Of a stretch of 11,062 nucleotides of DNA, positions 1 to 6,394 are shown piece by piece. The notes under the pieces are model-generated. The model was not told where the DNA came from. It did not search any database and was given only the letters and a program-made list of their open reading frames with translations. Every line of letters starts with the position of its first letter. Within the stretch, counting starts at the first letter, position 1. The position numbers and the translations under genes are program-made. This DNA is from an uncultured Robiginitomaculum sp. (lineage in GTDB: Bacteria; Pseudomonadota; Alphaproteobacteria; Caulobacterales; Maricaulaceae): contig CALKXN010000196.1 of NCBI GenBank assembly GCA_938003555.1, forward strand, positions 1-11,062. The letters are read 5' to 3'.

Positions 1-1034
1 CGACATCCCTCTCTGATCTACAGGCGATGATGACAAATTTTTCGGGCTATGTCGTGCTGGCGCTGGGCGGCGGCAATTCGGTGCGAATTGACGGATTCCA
101 AAGCGGCGATTTTACGCTAGATAATTTTCAGCTGACCGGAGAGGAATTTATAACAATCGGCGATGAGGGTGATAATATCCTTACCGGTGACGGCGGGAAT
201 AATACGCTGCAAGGTTTTGACGGAGATGACATCCTAGAGGGCGGCGGCGGCGCGGATGTACTTAACGGCGGCAGCGGTCATGATACGGCCAGTTATGAGG
301 GCTCTACAAATCGCGTTATCATTAATATGGCCGCGCAAACCGCAACAAGCGGACATGCCACGGGCGACACATTTATCAGCATCGAGAATATTACGGGCTC
401 GCGATTTGGTGACACCATAACGGGTGACGGCGACGCAAATATTATCATCGGTAATGGCGGATTTGACGTTCTGGCTGGGTTTAGAGGTGATGATGAAATT
501 TATGGCGGCGCGGGCAATGATTTCATGATCGGCGGCGCGGGCGCAGATATTATTGACGGCGGCGCAGGCGCTGCGGATGTGGCGCGCTATGTTGGCTCAG
601 ATGCCGGCGTGGCAATTGACCTTGGCGCAGGAACCGCGTCGGGCGGACACGCCGAGGGCGACGTCATCACAAATGTCGAATTTCTGTTCGGCTCTTCATT
701 TAATGACAGTCTGACGGGTGATTCCAATAATAATTGGCTGTTTGGTGCGAATGGCGATGACACATTGGACGGTGCAGGCGGCATTGATAAATTTTTCGGC
801 GGGGCGGGCGCAGATACATTCGTCTTTGGCGCGGGTGATGATTTTGTCTATGTCACCGATTTCCAAAATGATATCGACATAATTGATCTGTCTTCATATG
901 GCTTTGCAGATTTGGCCGAAGCCCTAAGCAATTTCGATCAACGCGGCGTCCACACCCGCTTCTTTGCCGACGGCGATACACTGTTCATTTTGAATACGGA
1001 TCTTGATGATTTAATGGATGATATCGTAATCTAA
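1..1034 (+). CDS. RTX calcium-binding protein, C-terminal part (5' end outside window)
   Basis: The reading frame is open from base 3 to the TAA at 1032-1034. Eight codons (TSLSDLQA) precede the first Met at 27, so this is the 3' end of a longer gene, not a gene starting at 27. The first 45 or so residues (SDLQAMM..., GGGNSVRIDGF, LDNFQL) resemble the linker often found between RTX blocks. Nonapeptide-type repeats GGxGxDxxx follow (GGGGADVLN, GGSGHDTAS, GGAGNDFMI, GGAGADIID, GGAGADTFV), which bind calcium and fold into a parallel beta-roll outside the cell. They alternate with a module of the form SYEGS..NRV..N..SGHA.GD..SIEN..GS.FGD. The last 70 or so residues are acidic and end in MDDIVI, as expected for an uncleaved type I secretion signal. 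The role of the missing N-terminal part is unknown. The protein is paralogous to the C-terminus of the gene at 2157-5090. Confidence 0.9.
   Translation, partial: TSLSDLQAMMTNFSGYVVLALGGGNSVRIDGFQSGDFTLDNFQLTGEEFITIGDEGDNILTGDGGNNTLQGFDGDDILEGGGGADVLNGGSGHDTASYEGSTNRVIINMAAQTATSGHATGDTFISIENITGSRFGDTITGDGDANIIIGNGGFDVLAGFRGDDEIYGGAGNDFMIGGAGADIIDGGAGAADVARYVGSDAGVAIDLGAGTASGGHAEGDVITNVEFLFGSSFNDSLTGDSNNNWLFGANGDDTLDGAGGIDKFFGGAGADTFVFGAGDDFVYVTDFQNDIDIIDLSSYGFADLAEALSNFDQRGVHTRFFADGDTLFILNTDLDDLMDDIVI
1008..1034 (+). repeat. Shared 27-bp 3' end of RTX genes, copy 1
   Basis: The last nine codons, including the stop (gat tta atg through atc taa), match copy 2 at 5064-5090 at 26 of 27 bases. Both use the same codons, including TTA for Leu. 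Over the last 54 bases the match falls to 43. The segment encodes the end of the type I secretion signal (DLMDDIVI). It shows common descent or conversion of the two gene ends. Confidence 0.8.
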
Positions 1035-1175
1035 ATTTGGCTCTTGATTTCTTGTATATATTAGGGTCGCTTCCGTTTGGTCTCACACATGTCGCCCATC
1101 GTGCGGTGATGGTTCGGCTGGCTAAAGAAAATTTATGGGCTGGTTCATGCGCTGCGATTATGCAGAAAAGATGAT
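1035..1175. other. Convergent intergenic spacer, no clear terminator
   Basis: This 141-bp spacer lies between the stop of the left RTX gene (plus strand) and the stop of the 274-residue gene (minus strand). It is where a bidirectional terminator would be expected. The best hairpin seen is CCATC (1096-1100) pairing with GATGG (1108-1112) around a 7-base loop, with no T-tract after it on either strand. I see no start codon with a ribosome-binding site and no RNA gene. The middle part is richer in G+C than its ends, which could mark a gene remnant, but I cannot support one. Confidence 0.4.
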
Positions 1176-2000
1176 TTAATCTAGAACTGTAAAGCTGCCA
1201 GTTGTCGACTTATTGTTTACAATTATACGCATAACATAATCACCCGGGTCGTGAGTGTTGGGGTTGTAGATAAAGGTGTATCCTTCCCAAGCCGTATCGA
1301 AATGCCCAGACTTTGTTTTGAACCATCGCCCATTTCTGTACCATCGGCGGTCGAAGGGTTCACCCACAGGCATATTACTAATTTCAAAACTTGTATAAAT
1401 CATTTTTGTGTCGCTGGGGAATATCTTAATATTGTCGCGACACATTTTATCTACCTTAGAAAATCTTTGTTCGTCACAAAACATAATGTTTTTTACGGAC
1501 GGAGATTTTGGCCATGCTGCACTGTGAATTATATAAGCAGTTATCGTTGCTGCAACAACGTATAGGGTTAAGATCATTTTGCGTCGCGGCGGTTTTCCGG
1601 TTTTGGACTTAGTGTTTACTACGGCAGGGGTTTCTTTGCCTAAGTTGTTTGCACGACTATTTTCCTTGGCGTGGTGGTTGGGAGTGTTTCGGGTTGCAAA
1701 TAAAGCGTCAGCCCATTTTAACTTGGACTCATCATTCCCTGCGCTGATAATTTTTGCGAGGGCATGCATATTCATCCGGCTGGGTAAGTTACTGCCGCTG
1801 TGCCAATTTTGAATTGTACGTTTGTCTGTTGAAAATCCGGCGCCATCGAACGCAGCCTCAAGGCTCTCTGCTGTCCAAGGCGTCGGGATTTCGTTTTTGG
1901 TTAATTTATTTCCAATTCCATTGTCCCAAATAAATTTAAATAGAGTGGAAAATTCACGTGAATTTGGCGGGTCCCTATAATAAATTTTCTTATTTTTCAA
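1176..2000 (-). CDS. Membrane-anchored HTH-like regulator candidate with periplasmic beta-rich domain (274 aa)
   Basis: Not recognised as a named gene. Residues 15-104 are cytoplasmic and look like a helix-turn-helix module: LFKFIWDNG, PWTAESLEAAF, then DKRTIQNWHSGSNLPS followed by a helical stretch ending KWADALFATR. The RTIQNWHSG segment resembles a recognition helix of phage-repressor-like domains. Residues 105-140 are a polar, basic linker ending KPPRRK, which by the positive-inside rule puts the N-terminus in the cytoplasm. One transmembrane helix covers about 141-161. The remainder should be periplasmic; it has Cys175 and Cys187, which could form a disulfide. A region with Ig-like features follows (FDRRWYRNGRWF, GYTFIYNP, GDYVMRIIVNN, TGSFTVLD). 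The start is TTG at 2000: the frame has a TAG stop five codons upstream and no other Met before residue 76. AGGGG lies 9 bases before the TTG. The layout resembles ToxR-type one-component regulators, which is inference. The gene is divergent from the M23-RTX gene, its likely target. Confidence 0.75.
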   Translation of the reverse strand: MKNKKIYYRDPPNSREFSTLFKFIWDNGIGNKLTKNEIPTPWTAESLEAAFDGAGFSTDKRTIQNWHSGSNLPSRMNMHALAKIISAGNDESKLKWADALFATRNTPNHHAKENSRANNLGKETPAVVNTKSKTGKPPRRKMILTLYVVAATITAYIIHSAAWPKSPSVKNIMFCDEQRFSKVDKMCRDNIKIFPSDTKMIYTSFEISNMPVGEPFDRRWYRNGRWFKTKSGHFDTAWEGYTFIYNPNTHDPGDYVMRIIVNNKSTTGSFTVLD

Positions 2001-2043
2001 CTTCTTACGCCCCTAAATTTCACTTCATTTCGGTTGTTCTTCG

Positions 2044-2056
2044 GTAACGTCGTTAC
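2044..2056. repeat. 13-bp inverted repeat, candidate operator
   Basis: GTAACG-T-CGTTAC is a perfect 6-bp dyad around one base in the divergent spacer. It lies 44 bases from the TTG of the 274-residue gene, so it is placed to act on that gene's promoter. It is too short and unsupported by a T-tract to be a terminator. Binding by any protein is inference. Confidence 0.4.
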
Positions 2057-2143
2057 TCGGAAATCAACTCTTAGTTTAATAAATACGAACATCCAATGGG
2101 TGAGGTCAATAACTTTGTGAAGTTACAATTCACTGGGTATTTT

Positions 2144-2150
2144 AAGGAGA
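2144..2150 (+). promoter_or_regulatory. Ribosome-binding site of the M23-RTX gene
   Basis: AAGGAGA lies 6 bases before the ATG at 2157. It is a near-ideal Shine-Dalgarno sequence, much stronger than those of the other genes here, and fixes the start of the 977-residue protein. It suggests high translation once transcribed. Confidence 0.85.
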
Positions 2151-2156
2151 AGTTAC

Positions 2157-5090
2157 ATGCGGTTTTTTCAAAATAATAATATGCTCGACAATAATGGAGT
2201 TTTTGATGTTCTTACAGATAGTAGCTTCAGCTCAGCACAAAAGCCGTTGCAATATTTACCAATAGATTTTGCAACGAGTGTTGATCTTCAGGGATCATTG
2301 AGTTTAGCCGCAACGGCGAAAGTTTCGTTTCAAGCTAGTTTAAGTAATCCAGTAACTGTCTTGATGCCATTTGAAGGGACAGGCGTAGCGACGCAATTGC
2401 CTAGCAATCATGGTAGCCACAGCTATGATTTCGTTATGCAAAGAGGCACAGAAGTTCTATCTGTTGCTAATGGGATTGTCGTTTCAGTTGTTTCAACTCA
2501 GACTAGGCACGGTACGACATTCGCCGATGGAAATTATGGTAACTTCGTTACTATCTTGCACAATGCCGGAACTGATAATCAGTTTTACGCGACCTACCTT
2601 CATATGGAACCCGAGGGGTTTTACACAGATCAGTATGGAAATAATTATATTGGTCAGGGTGTAAGAGTTGAACTGGGTGATTTAGTCCAAGCCGGAACGG
2701 TTTTGGGGTATTCAGGATCTTCAGGGACTTCCAGATCCTCGAGCCAGACACCTGCTCATTTGCATCTTGAGTTTAGTGTTTCTGTCGTAGATGTAATCGT
2801 GCAAACACAAGCGGGCAATATTCCTGCCTTGTATGCTCGGGACAGTTTACCCGAAGGGTCGGTTCTATTCGAAACACCTGTTACGCAAGTTCAAACCACT
2901 CTAACGAGTTCAAACACTGCATCATTCACTGATCTCGGCAATTATATAATCGCGACATCAAATAACGGTTTTATTTATGGACAGTCGCTAACAGGCACAA
3001 GCGGTGATGATGTTTTCTTAGGCGGTCCAGGCATAGACTCTTATGATGGCGGTAACGGTAGCGACACTATTAGTACATTAGACCGCACGGGTACTGATTG
3101 GATAATCGACCTGTCGTCCAACTCAGGATTTGTTGATGCGATCACGAATACTGACCCTCAAGGTTCGGGTCTAGAATCGCTGATTAACGTTGAAAACGCT
3201 TGGCTTGGAGATGGCGACGATGTGATTATTTTATCCTTTGAGGACAATGAAGTGCGCGGCGGGGCCGGAACAGATCGAGTTGTCTTCAGCGGCTCATCTT
3301 CGGAGTACACATTTTCAAATACTAATCAAATTGATGGAATTATGGTATCTGGTGGCGGTAATGATATTTTTTACGGCGTCGAAGAGTTCGAGTTTTCTGA
3401 CGGTGTATTCGCTTGGAATAATCTGCCCAGCAATTCCAGCGCTGGCCCTGATGTTGTCGTGACAGATTTATCTATTGCAAACACGACCCTGACGGCAGGC
3501 GACACTCTGGATGTTGATTACATCATCCGCAATTCCGGAGATAGTGATTTTGGGAGTACAGGTATTGCTGCAGTCTATTTGTCAACGAACTCAACAATCA
3601 CGACGTCTGATACGTTGTTAGGTGATGAGTCGTTTAGAGACTTAACGGCAGGCGGTTCTGACTCTGAAGGGCAGAATTTTACGATTCCGGGATCTCTTGC
3701 TCCTGGCACATATTGGGTTGGAATTATTGCAGATACAGGTGACTCAATTTCAGAGTCCGATGAGGGTAATAATGTGAGCATCTCGCCTATCCAAATAATA
3801 ATTCAGGCGAGTACGGGAGTTCCTGACCTTACAGCTTCTGACCTTACGCTATCCAGTCTGTCCTGGCAGGTTGGAGATGAAATAGACGCTGATTGGAATA
3901 TTAACAATTTCGGTAACGGTGAGGGAGACCCTAGTGGGTCACGTCTTTATCTGTCCACGGACGCAAATATTACTACGAGTGATTACATCCTTGCTACAGA
4001 TTCCAATACTGGAACAATGTCGGTCGGGGAAGTTAATTCCGAAGGACGCCTCTTTACTGTAGGAAGTGATTTAGCGCCGGGTGTATATTGGATTGGTGTC
4101 ATTGCGGACTATGCTGATGTTGTGTCGGAAAGCGACGAAGCAAATAATGTGTCTAACCTCATTCAGATCACCATTGAAGGTCCCAGCATTACGAACCTTA
4201 CTGAAGGTAACGACATATATTCTGGAACGTCGGGGCAAGATATCGTTAACGGGTTAGGTGGCAACGACACACTCAACGGACTGGGCGGTGATGATATACT
4301 TGAAGGTGGTAGCGGTGCGGATACGATTAATGGCGGCACTGGCAATGACACAGTGAGCTATGAGGGCTCAGTAAATCGCGTAAATGTCAACTTACTTTCT
4401 GGCGTGGCCTCTTCAGGCCATGCAGCTGGTGATATATTTGTCTCAGTTGAAAACTTAATGGGTTCAAACTTTGGGGACAATCTTCGCGGGGATAATGGCA
4501 TCAATGTTATAAATGGTGCGGGCGGTCAAGATGTTCTCATTGGTTATAATGGTAATGATCAAATGTATGGCGGCTCAGGACGCGATATCCTAAATGGCGG
4601 CGATGGCGGCGATATACTTGATGGCGGCGAGGGTGTCGATCAGGCGCGGTATAGTGGGTCTTCAGAAGCCGTGCAAATTGACCTTCTGGCTGGAACGGCT
4701 TCTGGAGGTCAGGCTCAAGGCGACACTCTGATCAATATAGAAAACCTTTTCGGTTCAAATCACAATGATACGCTGTATGGCGATGCGAATAATAATAAAA
4801 TATTTGGGCACAATGGTGATGATATGCTCGCAGGTGGCGGAGGCATAGATAAGTTATATGGTGGCAGTGGTTCAGACACTTTTGTTTTATCTGACGGTTT
4901 TGCTTATGTGATGGATTTTGCTGATGACGTTGATCAGCTTGATGTCAGCGCTTATGGATTTGCGACATTAGCGGACGCTTTGGCTAATTTAGACCAAGTC
5001 GGCAATCATGCGCGGTTCCGTTTTGATGGAGATGTCTTATTTGTCTTGAATACGGACGTCGCAGATTTAATGGATGATATCGTTATCTAA
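2157..5090 (+). CDS. Type I-secreted RTX protein with M23 metallopeptidase and two CARDB domains (977 aa)
   Basis: Predicted exported peptidoglycan-type endopeptidase. Residues 1-64 have no signal peptide. Residues 65-210 form an M23/LytM-like domain: HSYDF (88-92), GTEVLSVANGIVVSV (97-111), the catalytic YLHM motif (147-150, His149) and AHLHLEF (200-206, with His201 and His203). Likely zinc ligands are Asp91, His203 and His88 or His85. The first His-Asp spacing differs from the usual HxxxD. Residues 279-306 are a short RTX block and 373-420 an RTX-associated module (FSGSSSEYTF...VEEFEFSDGVF). Two CARDB-type domains follow at about 431-548 and 556-674, each ending SESDE.NNVS. RTX repeats run from about 681 to 910. 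The module SYEGS...SGHA.GD..VSVENL.GS (734-771) recurs in divergent form at 832-867. The acidic C-terminus ends DLMDDIVI, a type I secretion signal. The target could be another cell's wall or a protein substrate; this is not decidable here. No transporter or immunity gene is adjacent. It is more A+T-rich than the core genes. Confidence 0.9.
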   Translation: MRFFQNNNMLDNNGVFDVLTDSSFSSAQKPLQYLPIDFATSVDLQGSLSLAATAKVSFQASLSNPVTVLMPFEGTGVATQLPSNHGSHSYDFVMQRGTEVLSVANGIVVSVVSTQTRHGTTFADGNYGNFVTILHNAGTDNQFYATYLHMEPEGFYTDQYGNNYIGQGVRVELGDLVQAGTVLGYSGSSGTSRSSSQTPAHLHLEFSVSVVDVIVQTQAGNIPALYARDSLPEGSVLFETPVTQVQTTLTSSNTASFTDLGNYIIATSNNGFIYGQSLTGTSGDDVFLGGPGIDSYDGGNGSDTISTLDRTGTDWIIDLSSNSGFVDAITNTDPQGSGLESLINVENAWLGDGDDVIILSFEDNEVRGGAGTDRVVFSGSSSEYTFSNTNQIDGIMVSGGGNDIFYGVEEFEFSDGVFAWNNLPSNSSAGPDVVVTDLSIANTTLTAGDTLDVDYIIRNSGDSDFGSTGIAAVYLSTNSTITTSDTLLGDESFRDLTAGGSDSEGQNFTIPGSLAPGTYWVGIIADTGDSISESDEGNNVSISPIQIIIQASTGVPDLTASDLTLSSLSWQVGDEIDADWNINNFGNGEGDPSGSRLYLSTDANITTSDYILATDSNTGTMSVGEVNSEGRLFTVGSDLAPGVYWIGVIADYADVVSESDEANNVSNLIQITIEGPSITNLTEGNDIYSGTSGQDIVNGLGGNDTLNGLGGDDILEGGSGADTINGGTGNDTVSYEGSVNRVNVNLLSGVASSGHAAGDIFVSVENLMGSNFGDNLRGDNGINVINGAGGQDVLIGYNGNDQMYGGSGRDILNGGDGGDILDGGEGVDQARYSGSSEAVQIDLLAGTASGGQAQGDTLINIENLFGSNHNDTLYGDANNNKIFGHNGDDMLAGGGGIDKLYGGSGSDTFVLSDGFAYVMDFADDVDQLDVSAYGFATLADALANLDQVGNHARFRFDGDVLFVLNTDVADLMDDIVI
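5064..5090 (+). repeat. Shared 27-bp 3' end of RTX genes, copy 2
   Basis: Second copy of the segment at 1008-1034, differing only in the Val codon (GTT here, GTA there). Its last four bases overlap the stop codon of the convergent CNNM gene. Confidence 0.8.
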
Positions 5091-6394
5091 CCCTTACTGT
5101 CCGGCGCAAATGTCTTGCTTACCTTTAGCCGTGTGATTTGGTTGGCTTTGCGGGTGAGGATTTCGAAACGGTAGCCGTGGAAGGAATAGACGCGGCCTTC
5201 ATCGGGGATGGTTTGGGCGTCGTGGATGACGAGGCCGGCAATTGTGACGGCTTCGTCATCGGGCAGGGCCCAGTCGCGGGCGCGGTTTAAATCGCGGACC
5301 GGCATGTCGCCTTTTACGATCACGGAGCCATCTTTATAGGCTGTTAAATCATCATGCACGCCGTCATGTTCGTCTTGGATGTCGCCCACAATTTCTTCAA
5401 TAATATCCTCAAGCGTGATGACGCCCATCAGCGCGCCATATTCATCCACGGTGAGCGCAAAGTGGCTGTGTTTTTGGCGGAACATGCGAAGCTGCGACAC
5501 GGCAGATGTGGTTTCCGGAACAAACCAAGGCTCGCGTGAGATTTTGATGAAATCAATCTGATTGTAATCCCCGGCTGTCTTGGCCATGGCTTTGAGCATG
5601 TCTTTGACATGCAAGACGCCAATGATGTTTTCGCGCTTTTCTTTCCATATCGGAATGCGCGTGTGACCACTGGATAAGACTTGTTTTACAATCTCATCGG
5701 CGGGGGCTTCGGCGTCAATCATGATCAGATTTTTGCGGTGGATCATCACATCTTCGACGGTCAAATCGCCAAGCTCCAATGCGCCGAGTAATCGGTCACG
5801 CGCGCTTTTGGCGACGTCGCCTTCTTGGTGGCCCAGATCGACAGCTCCGCGAATTTCATCCAGCGCAGACCACGGCGAGGCGTCACTGTCGACGCCAAAT
5901 ATTCGTAGCACCGCGCCGACAATGGCCTGCACGGCCAAAACGATGGGCGCAAAAATTGCGACAATAAATGAAACCGGGCGCGCGACTTTCACGGCGGCCG
6001 CATCGGGCTGCGTGATTGCATAAGTCTTGGGCAAAACTTCGGCGAATATCAAAACGAGGAGTGTCATAACGCCGGTGGCAATCGCGACGCCGGCATCGCC
6101 AAACAATTTCACCATCAAGGCTGATGTCAGGGCCGTCGCCAAAATATTGACGAGATTATTACCCAGCAATAGCGCCCCCAGCAGGCGTTCGCGATCTCCT
6201 AATAACTTGCTGACAAGGCTGGCACGTTTATCGCCGTCTTTTTCAAGGCTGTGCATACGCACGCGCGAGGCGGCCGTTAGCGCGGTCTCTGATCCGGAGA
6301 AAAATGCGGAAAGCGTCAGCAGGAAAATAACGCCGAGCGCCGTAAATATCGATTCGGGTTCAAGCGTGGTGAAAAAAGAAATGATGGCGTCCAT
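5087..6394 (-). CDS. CNNM/CorB-family membrane protein (DUF21, CBS pair, CorC/HlyC domain)
   Basis: This 435-residue protein has the full CNNM/CorB order. An N-terminal DUF21 transmembrane domain (about 5-190) carries FFSGSETALTA (31-41), LLGNNLVNILATAL (76-89) and EVLPKTYA (119-126). These polar motifs inside membrane helices line the ion site in the family. A cytoplasmic CBS pair follows (about 214-340, with VEDVMIHR, SGHTRIPIW, IIGVLHVKDML, DEYGALMGVITLEDIIEEIVG). It binds adenine nucleotide in relatives. The CorC/HlyC domain is at about 355-425. The family is linked to magnesium export or homeostasis; older annotations call it hemolysin, which is misleading. The ATG at 6394 directly follows the aroB TAG (6395-6397), with AAGGA about 10 bases upstream inside aroB, so it is very probably translated from the aroKB transcript. 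Its 3' end overlaps the M23-RTX gene tail to tail. Confidence 0.93.
   Translation of the reverse strand: MDAIISFFTTLEPESIFTALGVIFLLTLSAFFSGSETALTAASRVRMHSLEKDGDKRASLVSKLLGDRERLLGALLLGNNLVNILATALTSALMVKLFGDAGVAIATGVMTLLVLIFAEVLPKTYAITQPDAAAVKVARPVSFIVAIFAPIVLAVQAIVGAVLRIFGVDSDASPWSALDEIRGAVDLGHQEGDVAKSARDRLLGALELGDLTVEDVMIHRKNLIMIDAEAPADEIVKQVLSSGHTRIPIWKEKRENIIGVLHVKDMLKAMAKTAGDYNQIDFIKISREPWFVPETTSAVSQLRMFRQKHSHFALTVDEYGALMGVITLEDIIEEIVGDIQDEHDGVHDDLTAYKDGSVIVKGDMPVRDLNRARDWALPDDEAVTIAGLVIHDAQTIPDEGRVYSFHGYRFEILTRKANQITRLKVSKTFAPDSKG

Larger units (their letters stand above)
2001..2156. promoter_or_regulatory. Divergent promoter region with GTTAC half-sites
   Basis: This 156-bp A+T-rich spacer must hold the promoters of both the 274-residue gene (leftward) and the M23-RTX gene (rightward). 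It contains a perfect dyad, GTAACG (2044-2049), T, CGTTAC (2051-2056). Two more copies of GTTAC lie at 2122-2126 and 2152-2156, the latter pair inside a direct repeat of GAAGTTACA starting at 2119 and 2149. The last copy sits between the ribosome-binding site and the ATG of the M23-RTX gene. The arrangement suggests an operator set for a DNA-binding protein, possibly the divergently encoded one. I could not place -35/-10 boxes with confidence. Confidence 0.4.

Noticed and set aside
1096..1112. Possible terminator hairpin CCATC/GATGG
   Set aside because: Only five pairs, a 7-base loop and no T-tract on either strand.
1251..1812. Plus-strand open frames of 104 and 77 codons opposite the 274-residue gene
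   Set aside because: They have no ribosome-binding site or recognisable motif and are antisense to a frame with clear domain structure; they look like shadows.
2157..5090. Tandem GGxGxD-coding repeats considered as a DNA satellite or CRISPR-like array
   Set aside because: The repeats are in frame, vary at third positions and encode a standard RTX calcium-binding pattern.
5087..6394. Reading the CNNM gene as a hemolysin secreted along with the RTX proteins
   Set aside because: The HlyC/hemolysin label is historical; the domain order is that of CNNM/CorB ion transporters, and the gene belongs to the aroKB operon rather than to the RTX genes.
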